Below, piece after piece: positions 33,324 through 43,767 of a stretch of DNA of 64,000 nt. This stretch comes from Agitococcus lubricus (GTDB lineage Bacteria > Pseudomonadota > Gammaproteobacteria > Pseudomonadales > Moraxellaceae): NCBI RefSeq assembly GCF_003051055.1, contig NZ_QAON01000007.1, positions 100,445-164,444 of the forward strand, read 5' to 3'. The notes under the pieces are model-generated. The model was not told the origin of the DNA. It searched no databases and was given only the letters and a program-made list of their open reading frames with translations. The translations under genes were made by a program, and so were the position numbers. The first letter of the stretch is position 1; every line of letters begins with the position of its first letter.

Positions 33324-34655
33324 ATGTTTAAACGATTGACTCTATTAAGCCTGTTACTCTTGCCTGTATGGGCACAGGCAGCAACGACCGAGTTTAGCTT
33401 AAATAACGGCCTCAAAGTGGTAGTTCGTGAAGACCATCGGTCGCCTGTTATCGTCACTCAGGTCTGGTATAAAGTAGGTTCTAGTTATGAACAAGCAGGA
33501 TACACAGGCCTATCACACGCCTTAGAACACATGATGTTCAAAGGCACGTATAAAGTCCCTGCGGGTGAATTTTCTCGTTTAGTTGCGTATTTAGGCGGTG
33601 AAGATAACGCGTTTACCACCGATGACTACACGGCTTATTATCAATTGTATAGCAATAATCGTTTGCCTTTAGCACTGGAGTTAGAGGCTGACCGTATGGT
33701 GAACTTACAACTCAAGGAAGAAGACTTCAAACAAGAAATTCGTGTCGTTATGGAGGAGCGTCGTCAACGTACGGATGATAATCCTCAGGGCTTGGCTTTG
33801 GAACGCTTTCAATCCTTAGCGATGTTAACCACGCCTAGTCGTAATCCGACCATTGGTTGGATGAATGACCTCAACAATCTCAGCGTCAATGACCTCAAAC
33901 AGTGGTATCAACAGTGGTATGCCCCTAATAACGCAACCTTAGTCGTCGTGGGGGATGTCAAACCCGAACAGGTAAAACAATTAGCCGAACAATATTTTGC
34001 TAATATTCCTGCCCAGACCATTCGTAAAGCCCCGCCAGCTAAAGAGTTACGTCACATTGGCGAACGCACCATGACGCTAGAGTTACCTGCCAAAGTCGCT
34101 AATCTATACATAGGATTTAACGTACCTAGTCTCACCAGTGCCGAAAAACCCAAAGAGGTTTATGCGCTGCGTATGTTATTAGGCGTCTTAGATCTGGGCT
34201 TAAGCGCACGTTTAGAAACACGTTTAGTGCGCGAACAACGGCTACTGACGGCGGTCAGTAGTGGCTACAATCCCTTTAGTCGCGGGGACACATTATTGAC
34301 TATTACCGCAATTCCAGCCGAAGGTTATAGCTTAGAGCAAGCTAAAGCCGCTATTTTAGATGAGATTAACAAACTCAAAACCGACACCATCTCGGATGAA
34401 GAGCTCAAACGAGTTTATGCAGCGATTTTGGCAGATGACGTGTTTGGAAAGGACTCTATCAGTGACCAGGCGAACGAAATTGGCGTATTAGAAAGTCTAG
34501 ATTTAGGTTGGCAAACAGCCGATGACGTTCCTAAGCAACTGCAAAGTATTACTAAAGATGATATTCGTCAGGCCGCTCAAACATGGCTGACTGCCCCCAA
34601 TATGACGACCCTTTTCTTAAAACCGACACAATTAAACGTCGGAGATGCACAATGA
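33324..34655 (+). CDS. M16 family zinc metallopeptidase, periplasmic
   Basis: 443 residues with a signal peptide (LTLLSLLLLPVWAQA, residues 4-18). The inverted zinc motif H-A-L-E-H in LSHALEHMMFKGT (near residue 66) plus the downstream Glu in LELEADRM make it the catalytic member of the pair. The first in a rsmD-linked operon; the next M16 gene overlaps its stop (ATGA). Homologous pairs in Pseudomonas lie at the same place next to rsmD and ftsY. Probably acts as a heterodimer with the following protein on periplasmic peptides. Confidence 0.94.
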   Translation: MFKRLTLLSLLLLPVWAQAATTEFSLNNGLKVVVREDHRSPVIVTQVWYKVGSSYEQAGYTGLSHALEHMMFKGTYKVPAGEFSRLVAYLGGEDNAFTTDDYTAYYQLYSNNRLPLALELEADRMVNLQLKEEDFKQEIRVVMEERRQRTDDNPQGLALERFQSLAMLTTPSRNPTIGWMNDLNNLSVNDLKQWYQQWYAPNNATLVVVGDVKPEQVKQLAEQYFANIPAQTIRKAPPAKELRHIGERTMTLELPAKVANLYIGFNVPSLTSAEKPKEVYALRMLLGVLDLGLSARLETRLVREQRLLTAVSSGYNPFSRGDTLLTITAIPAEGYSLEQAKAAILDEINKLKTDTISDEELKRVYAAILADDVFGKDSISDQANEIGVLESLDLGWQTADDVPKQLQSITKDDIRQAAQTWLTAPNMTTLFLKPTQLNVGDAQ

Positions 34656-36055
34656 AAAAAACCTTACTGTCACTCGCCCTGCTTGCCAACCTCAGTTATG
34701 CCGCGCCCGAAGGGACGACGGTCACCGCAGGCCCACTCACGGCGTTAGATAAACTCTCGAGCTTTAATAGCGTTAAAAGCGCTCCCATTCCTAAACGTAA
34801 TATTGCCATTGAAAATTGGCAAACACAAAACGGGGCGAAGGTTTTATTTGTCGCTGCTCAAGAGTTACCGATGGTCGATGTGCGCTTATTATTTGATGCA
34901 GGTTCGGCACGCGATGGTGATAAATTCGGTCTCGCCAGTTTAGTCAGCCGCATGCTAGATGAAGGCACGCCTACCCGTAATACCGACCAAATTGCAGCCA
35001 GCTTTGAAAATATAGGTGCTACTTTTAGCAGCGCTGCCTATAGAGACATGTTTATTGTCGATTTACGGGTATTGAGTGACCCACAATATTTAGAGCCTGC
35101 ACTTGATGTCTATAGCGATATTATCGCTAATCCTATATTTCCTGATGCCGCCTTTAAGCGTATTTTTGATGGCGCACAAGTTGGCCAACAACAAAAATTA
35201 CAGTCGCCTTCCGCTCAGGCCAGCATATTGTTTTATCAACATTTATACGGTAGTCATCCCTATGCTCATCCCTCTAATGGCACACCCGATAGTCTAAAAA
35301 AAATTACAACCAACGACCTCAAACAATTTCATCAACAATATTTTGTCGCTAATAATGCCACCATTGCCATTGTTGGCGCGTTATCTCGTGAGCAAGCCCA
35401 ACAAGTGGCTGAAAAAATCAGCCGAGGTCTCAATGCAGGCCAAGCAGCCGCTAAACTCAACACCGTGACACCACTGGCCAAAGCAGTACATAAACACCTC
35501 AGCTTTCCGTCCCAACAAACGCATATCATGATGGGTCAAGCCAGTATTCAACGCGGCAACCCAGACTATGAAGCCTTATATGTTGGTAACGAAATTTTAG
35601 GCGGTGGTGGCTTCAATAGCTTATTAATGAATGAGTTACGAGAAAAACGGGGCTTAACCTATGGGGTGTACAGCTCGATTGTACCGATGCATGTGCAAGG
35701 CCCCTTTATTGTCAGCTTATCAACGCGTAGCGACCAAACCCAACAAGCCTTAGATTTACTGCGTACGAATTTGCGGCAATTTATTCGTGACGGGGTCAGC
35801 GACAGCCAACTTCAAGAAGCCAAAGATAACATTTTGGGTAGCTTTCCCTTAAGCACGTCCAGTAATAGCAGTATTTTGGCTTATTTAGGTTCGATTGGCT
35901 TTTATAATTTACCGCTTGATTATCTCGATAGTTTTAATGAGCGTATTAACCGTGTGACCAGTTCACAAATCAAAGCAGCCTTTCGCAAGCATATCCATCC
36001 TGACAAAATGTTGACTGTCACCGTTGGTCAAGGCATCACGGTAGCCAATCCATGA
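34652..36055 (+). CDS. M16 family protein, inactive partner subunit
   Basis: 467 residues from ATG 34652, which overlaps the preceding stop as ATGA. A signal peptide (KKTLLSLALLANLSYA) is present. It has the M16 fold (GSARDGDKFGLASLVSRMLDEGT aligns with the zinc-motif region) but HxxEH is replaced, so it cannot bind zinc in the usual way. The glycine-rich loop EILGGGGFNSLLMNELREKRGLTYGVYS (two parts) that helps hold substrate is intact. This is the normal catalytic/non-catalytic pairing of M16B enzymes. Confidence 0.93.
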   Translation: MKKTLLSLALLANLSYAAPEGTTVTAGPLTALDKLSSFNSVKSAPIPKRNIAIENWQTQNGAKVLFVAAQELPMVDVRLLFDAGSARDGDKFGLASLVSRMLDEGTPTRNTDQIAASFENIGATFSSAAYRDMFIVDLRVLSDPQYLEPALDVYSDIIANPIFPDAAFKRIFDGAQVGQQQKLQSPSAQASILFYQHLYGSHPYAHPSNGTPDSLKKITTNDLKQFHQQYFVANNATIAIVGALSREQAQQVAEKISRGLNAGQAAAKLNTVTPLAKAVHKHLSFPSQQTHIMMGQASIQRGNPDYEALYVGNEILGGGGFNSLLMNELREKRGLTYGVYSSIVPMHVQGPFIVSLSTRSDQTQQALDLLRTNLRQFIRDGVSDSQLQEAKDNILGSFPLSTSSNSSILAYLGSIGFYNLPLDYLDSFNERINRVTSSQIKAAFRKHIHPDKMLTVTVGQGITVANP

Positions 36056-36630
36056 AAAAACTGACTACTAGCACCCTACGTATTATTGGTGGCCAATGGA
36101 AACGCCGCACAATCAGTTTTTTGGCGATTGAAGGTCTACGCCCCACACCCGACCGTGTCCGCGAAACCTTGTTTAATTGGCTACAATTTGACATACAGGG
36201 TAAACACTGTCTGGATTTATTTGCAGGGAGTGGTGCATTGGGGCTAGAAGCGTTATCTCGTGGGGCAACAAGCTGTTTATTTTGCGAAAAACATGCCGCG
36301 CAAGCCAAACATTTAGGAGAGCAATGTCTACACTTAGGCAAGCCAAACACGGTAAAAATGGGTGACAGCTTAAGTTTATTACCCCAATTAGTGCCTCAAT
36401 GTTTTGATATTGTCTTTATCGACCCCCCCTACGCCTTAAAATTATGGGCTGCTAGTTGTCAACTGTTGGTTGAGCATCAACTGATTAGCACAAACAGTGT
36501 GGTGTATTTGGAGGCTGACTGTGACTGGCAAAGTCTTGGCTTAACTGGCCAATGGCAATGCCTTAAAAGTACCAAAGCAGGTACAGTACAGGGCTTTTTA
36601 GCCCACTATCGCCCTTTGGAGGATAATTAA
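36052..36630 (+). CDS. rsmD: 16S rRNA (guanine966-N2)-methyltransferase RsmD
   Basis: 192 residues; the ATG overlaps the M16 stop (ATGA). RsmD methylates G966 of 16S rRNA. Visible: RIIGGQWKRR at the N-terminus, RPTPDRVRETLFNWL, SAM motif LDLFAGSGALGLEALSRGA (near residue 57), and the catalytic FIDPPYAL (near 123). Co-transcribed with the M16 pair, the Pseudomonas arrangement. Confidence 0.96.
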   Translation: MKKLTTSTLRIIGGQWKRRTISFLAIEGLRPTPDRVRETLFNWLQFDIQGKHCLDLFAGSGALGLEALSRGATSCLFCEKHAAQAKHLGEQCLHLGKPNTVKMGDSLSLLPQLVPQCFDIVFIDPPYALKLWAASCQLLVEHQLISTNSVVYLEADCDWQSLGLTGQWQCLKSTKAGTVQGFLAHYRPLEDN

Positions 36631-36633
36631 GAA

Positions 36634-37665
36634 ATGACGCCGCCCTCATTCAAAAAAGGTTTTTTTGTCAGCCCATTTCGGCCTGCGTCTGGTTTGGCTA
36701 ATGCCCATTTACAAACGCTGTTCCCTTCATTTCATCGACGTAAACCCTTATCGCTCAAGCGGGAACGACAAAAAATTTACTTAGCTGACGGAGATTTTTT
36801 ACTACTGGATTATCATACACCTAAACAATGCGAGCCTAATGCGCCCTTAGTACTGGTTATTCATGGCCTAAGTGGGTCAAGCGAATCACACTATGTACTG
36901 GGTTTACAACGCGCTTTGGCTGCTATTGGCTGGCCCAGTGTGGCGATGAACTGCCGTGGCGCCACAGAACCCAATCAACAAACCCGTGCGTATCATGCAG
37001 GCGCAAGTGATGACGTGATTGCGGTCTATCAACATTTACTGCAACATCAAGCGCGTCCGATAATGATTGTCGGTTATTCCTTGGGCGGTGCCATGACCTT
37101 AAAAACACTGGCGGAATTGGGCACAGACGAGCGGCTTTGGGCAGGCGTTGCCGTTTCTGCCCCCTTAGAATTGGGTATTTGTGCTCAACGCTTAGATAGA
37201 GGCTTATCCAAAATCTACCGCCGTTATTTACTGACAGGTTTACGGCAATTATGGGAAGCCAAACATGCACATTTTGTACAACAGGGTGCGCAAGCACAAG
37301 CACAGCAAATAGCAGAATGCTTGGCTAAGTCGCCCTATCAGTCATTTTGGCAGTTTGATGACCAATTGATGGCACCTTTACATGGATTCGACAATGTACA
37401 TGATTATTACAGCCGTTGTCGCCCTACACAGTTTTTGACTCATATTCGTACACCGACACTGATTATTCATGCCCATGATGACCCGTTTATGTCATCTGAT
37501 GTCATTCCTCCTAGCCATACGCTATCGTCATGTATTCATTTTGAATTGGCACAACAAGGCGGCCATGTGGGGTTTATTACAGGGTCGATTCAAAAGCCGA
37601 TTTATTATTTAGAACAACGCATCCCTGCATTTTTACAGATGATTCAACGCCAACATGCGCATTGA
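36634..37665 (+). CDS. YheT-family alpha/beta hydrolase
   Basis: 343 residues with GGAGG about 10 bases before the ATG. The N-terminal FRPASGLANAHLQTLFPSFHRR is the YheT signature. Catalytic features: HGLSGSSESHY, nucleophile in IVGYSLGGAM (Ser near residue 150), Asp in HAHDDPFM and His in QGGHVGF. Family members hydrolyse short-chain esters; the physiological substrate is not known. Last gene of the M16-M16-rsmD-yheT run. Confidence 0.9.
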   Translation: MTPPSFKKGFFVSPFRPASGLANAHLQTLFPSFHRRKPLSLKRERQKIYLADGDFLLLDYHTPKQCEPNAPLVLVIHGLSGSSESHYVLGLQRALAAIGWPSVAMNCRGATEPNQQTRAYHAGASDDVIAVYQHLLQHQARPIMIVGYSLGGAMTLKTLAELGTDERLWAGVAVSAPLELGICAQRLDRGLSKIYRRYLLTGLRQLWEAKHAHFVQQGAQAQAQQIAECLAKSPYQSFWQFDDQLMAPLHGFDNVHDYYSRCRPTQFLTHIRTPTLIIHAHDDPFMSSDVIPPSHTLSSCIHFELAQQGGHVGFITGSIQKPIYYLEQRIPAFLQMIQRQHAH

Positions 37666-37714
37666 TAAATCCTGTAGTTTGTCTTTAGTTGTATGCGTTT
37701 AGCAAAACATAACA

Positions 37715-38152
37715 CTATTTCCCTTGTGGATGACCTGCTTCTGTAATCGCCTCTTTAACTTGCGGTGGCATATAGTTTTCATCGTGTTTCGCCAACACTT
37801 CTTCGGCTTCGACACGGCCATTGACAAAATGGCCATTTGCCACGATACCCGTCCCTTCTTTGAATAAATCTGGCAAAATCCCTGTATAAGTAACAGGGAT
37901 TTCATGCTTTAAGTCACTGATTAAAAAGGTCACGGCTAAAGACTGGGGGTCGCGTGATACCGAACCTTTGACAACTAAGCCACCTGCTTGAATACGTTGA
38001 CCCGAATTGGCCTCGCCTTGCGCCAACTGTGTTGGCGTATAAAATAAATTAATATTTTGCCGCATAGCATACATTGCTAAACCAACCGCAATACCAATCC
38101 CTGCCACCAATACCAAGATTAAAATGAGTTTACGTTGACGTTTAGGATTCAT
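37715..38152 (-). CDS. ccmE: Cytochrome c maturation heme chaperone CcmE
   Basis: 145 residues, one N-terminal membrane helix (residues 9-30) and a periplasmic OB-fold. The covalent heme-binding histidine is H123 in [10 protein letters not shown]. CcmE carries heme from CcmC to the CcmF/H ligase. It is the last gene of the ccmABCDE operon here; ccmF, ccmG and ccmH do not follow, the next gene being convergent. Confidence 0.97.
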   Translation of the reverse strand: MNPKRQRKLILILVLVAGIGIAVGLAMYAMRQNINLFYTPTQLAQGEANSGQRIQAGGLVVKGSVSRDPQSLAVTFLISDLKHEIPVTYTGILPDLFKEGTGIVANGHFVNGRVEAEEVLAKHDENYMPPQVKEAITEAGHPQGK

Positions 38153-38170
38153 AGCGTCTCTCTATAAAGT

Positions 38171-38374
38171 TCAGGAATTTGGGGTTTTCAAGGCATTTAC
38201 GCGCTGCGCATCACGTTTTGCTTGCTGCTGTTGTTCCCTAAAAAACTGTTGACGCTCGCGTTGTATTAACCAAAACAAACTGATAATGGCTACAAAAGTT
38301 AAACCATAACTCGACCACACATAGACACCGTGCGTGCCCATTGCCATAAACTCTGCCCATGAATTAAAGGCCAT
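38171..38374 (-). CDS. ccmD: Cytochrome c maturation protein CcmD
   Basis: 67 residues: FNSWAEFMAMGTHGVYVWSSYG then a single membrane helix and a charged, Gln-rich tail. This is the usual small CcmD that helps release holo-CcmE from CcmABC. It overlaps the ccmC stop by 11 bases and precedes ccmE by 18 bases. Confidence 0.93.
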   Translation of the reverse strand: MAFNSWAEFMAMGTHGVYVWSSYGLTFVAIISLFWLIQRERQQFFREQQQQAKRDAQRVNALKTPNS

Positions 38375-39140
38375 GTTTTTGCTCCGTATGCTGCTGTACT
38401 AATTCTTTGACCCACTGACTACGACGTTCACGTTGCAAAATAATGTTGCGGGTTTTTAATAAAGTTAATAAAGCAAATAAACAATAAAAGCCAAACATCA
38501 TCACTAATAAAGGCATCCACATTTCTGCTGGCATTTTAGGTTTAGCGGTCAGGGTGAAGGTGGCACCTTGATGCAGTGTATTCCACCAAACCACAGAATA
38601 TTTAATAATGGGTAAATTGATAACCCCAACAATCGATAAAATGGCGGCTGCTTTTGCGCCTGTGGCGCTGCTTTCATAAGCGTTATAAAGCGCGATAACC
38701 CCCAAATATAAAAACAATAAAATCAACATCGAGGTTAAGCGTGCGTCCCACACCCAATAAGTCCCCCATGTTGGTTTACCCCATACCCCACCTGTCACTA
38801 AGGCCAAAAAACAAAACACCGCGCCTAAGCCTGCAATCGCACGTGCCACCATTTCGGCAGTTTTAATCTTCCATACTAAACTAATGACTCCACAAATTGC
38901 TAAAGCAAAGTAGGCACTCATTGCTAAACTGGCAGACGGCACATGAATAAAAATAATACGATAACTATTGCCCTGATAATAATCGGGTGGCGCAAACGCC
39001 AAACCCCAAACCGTACCTAGGCTAATCAACAACGCTGAGATGATTGCTAACCAAGGAATAAATGCACCACTAATACGATAAAAATGCTTAGGGCTGACGG
39101 TTTGCTCAAAGGTTTGCCACATACGTTTTAACCAAGACAT
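38364..39140 (-). CDS. ccmC: Heme handling protein CcmC
   Basis: 258 residues with six membrane helices. The tryptophan-rich heme motif is WGKPTWGTYWVWDARLT (near residue 122), flanked by conserved His residues (IFIHVPSASLAM near 64 and a later LHQGAT). CcmC loads heme onto CcmE in the periplasm. Two bases after ccmB. Confidence 0.97.
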   Translation of the reverse strand: MSWLKRMWQTFEQTVSPKHFYRISGAFIPWLAIISALLISLGTVWGLAFAPPDYYQGNSYRIIFIHVPSASLAMSAYFALAICGVISLVWKIKTAEMVARAIAGLGAVFCFLALVTGGVWGKPTWGTYWVWDARLTSMLILLFLYLGVIALYNAYESSATGAKAAAILSIVGVINLPIIKYSVVWWNTLHQGATFTLTAKPKMPAEMWMPLLVMMFGFYCLFALLTLLKTRNIILQRERRSQWVKELVQQHTEQKHGL

Positions 39141-39142
39141 GC

Positions 39143-39814
39143 CTAACCTCCTACTGCTAAGCGTAATGCGGCTGCAACCGCTAAGGGTGTGAGTGTCAAT
39201 GCTAAAACTAGAAATGCCGCCAATAAGGCTAAATAACCTTCTATCGCTAAGCCACTTAACGAAGCCTGTACGGCGGCAGTTGCAAAAATAATAATAGGAA
39301 TATGCAAGGGTAAGGTGAGTAGTGGGACTAATACACCGCCTTTACGTAAGGAAACCGTAAGGGCTGCCCCAATCGCACTCAGCAAACTTAACGTAGGTGT
39401 GCCCATCAATAAAGTCAAAAATAAAGCGTAAGCCGCCTGTTCTGGCAAATGTAATAATAAAGCGGCAATGGGACTTAATAAGGTTAAACACGCCCCCGTT
39501 TGTAACCAATGGGCGAATACTTTGCCAATCACAATAAGGCTTAAGGGCGCAGAACTCACCATTAACTGCTCTAAACTACCGTCTTCATAATCTTGTCTAA
39601 ATAGACTATCCATCGACAATAAAACTGACAACAAGGCCGCAATCCACACAATGCCACCTGCCATCGCAGCGAGTTTGGCAGGGGTAGAATCGATTGCTAA
39701 TGGAAATAGGGTGATGACCATGACAAAAAAACAGAGCGGATTTAACCATTCCCCTCCCTGCCGCATGGTCAATTTCAAGTCACGGCTAATCACCGCCCAA
39801 ACAGATGCCCACAT
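39143..39814 (-). CDS. ccmB: Heme export ABC permease CcmB
   Basis: 223 residues from ATG 39814, which follows the ccmA TAA by one base and has GGAG about 10 bases upstream; the TTG at 39832 is rejected. Six membrane helices, and the SMDSLFRQDYEDGSLEQLMVS and PLHIPIIIFATAA segments typical of CcmB. Membrane part of the CcmAB ABC complex that frees holo-CcmE. Confidence 0.95.
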   Translation of the reverse strand: MWASVWAVISRDLKLTMRQGGEWLNPLCFFVMVITLFPLAIDSTPAKLAAMAGGIVWIAALLSVLLSMDSLFRQDYEDGSLEQLMVSSAPLSLIVIGKVFAHWLQTGACLTLLSPIAALLLHLPEQAAYALFLTLLMGTPTLSLLSAIGAALTVSLRKGGVLVPLLTLPLHIPIIIFATAAVQASLSGLAIEGYLALLAAFLVLALTLTPLAVAAALRLAVGG

Positions 39815-39815
39815 G

Positions 39816-40472
39816 TTAGCTACGCTCCGCAAACTGACTTAAATCCAGCTGACGAACAGGGACACCCGCCGTAAAAACATGATGCGTCGTCAACAAGACC
39901 ATCCCACCCTGCTGACAATGTTGCTGTAACCAACCTTCTAAGGCTTGAACCCCTGCCAAATCAATTGCAGTAAACGGCTCATCCAATATCCATAGCGGTG
40001 ATTGCTCTAAAAATAAACGGGCTAAGGCAACACGGCGTTTTTGACCTGCGGATAAGTTAGCAATGGGTACATCTTCGTATCCTGCTAAGCCCACCTTTGC
40101 CAACGCGTGCTCAATCGTGTTAGGCGACACTTTTTTTTGTCGTAATTGCAATAAAAAGACTAAGTTTTCGATAGGATTAAGCAGCATTTTAAGACCCAAA
40201 AGGTGTCCCAAAAAACTGACATTTTGTCTAAACAGGTGCGGACTCTCTTGAATAGATTGCTGCTGCCAAAAAATTTCACCCGCAGACAAGGGTGCCAAGC
40301 CCATCAAACCATGTAATAAAGTCGTTTTACCCGTCCCATTGGGCCCGACTATTTGCAGCATTTCACTGGGATGAAGGCTAAAGTCTAGCTGACTAAACAA
40401 CACTCTATCATCGCGCACTGCCTGCAAATGGGTAACTGCCAGCAACTTTACTCTCCCAACAAGGGACATCAA
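39816..40472 (-). CDS. ccmA: Cytochrome c biogenesis ABC ATPase CcmA
   Basis: 218 residues. Walker A GPNGTGKTTLL (near residue 43), signature LSAGQKRRVALARL, Walker B LWILDEPF and the H-loop in LLTTHH. First gene of the ccmABCDE operon. The N-terminal start is uncertain by up to about ten residues (MMSLVGRVKLLAVTHL). Provides ATP hydrolysis to release heme-loaded CcmE. Confidence 0.95.
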   Translation of the reverse strand: MMSLVGRVKLLAVTHLQAVRDDRVLFSQLDFSLHPSEMLQIVGPNGTGKTTLLHGLMGLAPLSAGEIFWQQQSIQESPHLFRQNVSFLGHLLGLKMLLNPIENLVFLLQLRQKKVSPNTIEHALAKVGLAGYEDVPIANLSAGQKRRVALARLFLEQSPLWILDEPFTAIDLAGVQALEGWLQQHCQQGGMVLLTTHHVFTAGVPVRQLDLSQFAERS

Positions 40473-40620
40473 TCAGGGCGGCGATTATAACTGAATTCGG
40501 GATATGTCCACAGCATCAATACGGTATTTATACATAACTCAAAAAGAACAGTCGTTGGTCTCAGTAGATGTTGAGTAACCATGCTCAAGATAATCTGGCC
40601 AATCGCAGAAAATCGTGCAT

Positions 40621-40645
40621 AAAAAAGGCAGCCTACGCTGCCTTA
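40621..40645 (-). terminator. Terminator of the lipase gene
   Basis: GGCAGC-CTAC-GCTGCC hairpin at 40627-40642; on the minus strand it is followed by a T6 run. It begins 14 bases past the lipase stop. Confidence 0.88.
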
Positions 40646-40658
40646 TTACCATCCGCTC

Positions 40659-42206
<1,548 letters not shown>

Positions 42207-42851
42207 TTGAGCGCCGATATGTTTCTAATTGATTTTATTCTTCATGTTGACCAGCATCTTGCTGAATTTGTCGCCAACTATGGCCTATGGATTTACGCCA
42301 TTCTATTCTTGATTGTTTTTGTTGAAACAGGTCTTGTCGTTATGCCCTTTTTACCAGGGGATAGCCTATTGTTTGCAGCGGGGGCTTTAGCTGCAATTGG
42401 CCAGATGAATCCCTTTATTTTGGGATTGGTTATTTTTGTCGCTGCCTTTTTAGGTGATACGTGTAATTACCATATTGGTAAACATTTAGGCCGAAAGATG
42501 ATTGAGAAGTATCGCCTAATCAATATGAAATATTTACATGACACAGAAGCCTATTTTGCCAAACATGGCGGTAAAACCGTTGTTTTTGCGCGTTTTGTAC
42601 CCATAGTACGCACGTTTAGTCCCTTTGTATCTGGCATGGGCGCTATGCCGTTTAAGCGTTTTATTTTATTTAGTATGTTTGGTTCAGCTTGTTGGATTTT
42701 ATCTTTTGTCACTTTGGGGTACTTCTTCGGCACCTTACCTGTGGTGAAAGAAAACTTTACCCTCGTCATTTTTGGCATTATTGGTATTAGTTTTGCGCCT
42801 ATTATCTTTCATGCCATTAAAGCCAAATTTAGCCCCGCCAATGCCAGTTAA
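42207..42851 (+). CDS. DedA family membrane protein
   Basis: 214 residues from TTG 42207, chosen because AGGA lies 7 bases upstream; ATG 42219 is the alternative. Several membrane helices; the DedA/SNARE-associated motifs are ETGLVVMPFLPGDSLLF (near residue 39), YHIGKHLGRK and FARFVPIVRTFSPFVSGMGAMP. Family members are inner-membrane proteins implicated in recycling undecaprenyl phosphate or flipping phospholipids; which applies here is unknown. Single gene with its own terminator. Confidence 0.92.
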   Translation: MSADMFLIDFILHVDQHLAEFVANYGLWIYAILFLIVFVETGLVVMPFLPGDSLLFAAGALAAIGQMNPFILGLVIFVAAFLGDTCNYHIGKHLGRKMIEKYRLINMKYLHDTEAYFAKHGGKTVVFARFVPIVRTFSPFVSGMGAMPFKRFILFSMFGSACWILSFVTLGYFFGTLPVVKENFTLVIFGIIGISFAPIIFHAIKAKFSPANAS

Positions 42852-42860
42852 ATGACATAT

Positions 42861-42892
42861 AAAAAAATGGCGCTTAAAGCGCCATTTTTTTT
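42861..42892. terminator. Bidirectional terminator between dedA and the GST-like gene
   Basis: TGGCGCTT-A-AAGCGCCA hairpin at 42868-42884 flanked by A7 on the left and T8 on the right, so it can stop transcription from both the plus-strand dedA and the minus-strand GST-like gene. Confidence 0.9.
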
Positions 42893-42904
42893 ATAAGGCT
42901 ATGC

Positions 42905-43672
42905 TTATCTGAGGGCATAGGTTTCTTCTAAATAACGTAAAATATCTTTAGATTCAAACAATTCAATATTCTGATTCACGTCTATTAAAAAGGGAACTTG
43001 TACTCGCCCTTTCTCTGCTAATAATTTAGCACGTTTACTGTTGGGAAGCGGATGGTACTCGCCTGTATGCAAACGGAATGTCGCAGGGCCTACATCGGCT
43101 AACTGTTGTTTACCTAAGTTAATCAATTTATAGGCTAACTCCAGTTGACATAATTTTTCACGCACAGGTCGAGAATAAGGACTGGCTTCAAAACTATATA
43201 AGACTAAAGGCTGTGGTGCAGGTTTTGAGGCTTGCGCTTGTAAGGCGGTGAGCTTAAAACGCGCTGTTGATGCTAAACGCGAGCTTAACAAATTGAGTGT
43301 ACTGGCCTGCAAGGCTTTGGGGGTTGTACTGACTTTATACTGTTGGAACAAATACGCATTAATGGCTTGCGCACCCGCTAATTTAACGTGCGTATTGGGG
43401 TCAACTAAATAAGGAATGGTCACATCTGTACCCGCTTGTGCTTTTAATTCAGCACTAAAACGGCTTCCGCCTTGTGGGCAAGGATAAATGAGTACGTCTA
43501 AATTGAGCTCAGTCAGGGCTTCACGTACTAAACGACATTCGGCGTCGTCTTCTGCATCAAACAACATAGGGGTTAATACAGGTTGTTGAATGTGTTTACT
43601 TCCTGATGCGCCACGCCATCCTCTTAAGGTAGAACTGACAACTGACGACAAAATATTCAAATGATGCAGCAT
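42905..43672 (-). CDS. Protein with two tandem glutathione S-transferase N-terminal (thioredoxin-fold) domains
   Basis: 255 residues from ATG 43672, which has AAGGAG 8 bases upstream. The first thioredoxin-like domain includes LFDAEDDAECRLVREALTEL and YPCPQGGSRF, with PYLVDPNTHVKLAGAQAINAYLF; the second includes LYSFEASPYSRPVREKLCQLELAY and VPFLIDVNQNIELFESKDILRYL. Both halves have the cis-Pro region of GST_N but no C-terminal helical GST domain. The duplicated layout is known in some bacteria and plants, with unknown function. The ribosome site decides the start. Confidence 0.85.
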   Translation of the reverse strand: MLHHLNILSSVVSSTLRGWRGASGSKHIQQPVLTPMLFDAEDDAECRLVREALTELNLDVLIYPCPQGGSRFSAELKAQAGTDVTIPYLVDPNTHVKLAGAQAINAYLFQQYKVSTTPKALQASTLNLLSSRLASTARFKLTALQAQASKPAPQPLVLYSFEASPYSRPVREKLCQLELAYKLINLGKQQLADVGPATFRLHTGEYHPLPNSKRAKLLAEKGRVQVPFLIDVNQNIELFESKDILRYLEETYALR

Positions 43673-43767
43673 ATTCCCCACTCCTTCACGTTAAAACTGA
43701 CGCACTGATAGCAAACTGTCTCGTGCAGTATGATGCGCTTTTGTTAAAGAGTGGGTTTATAACCTAC

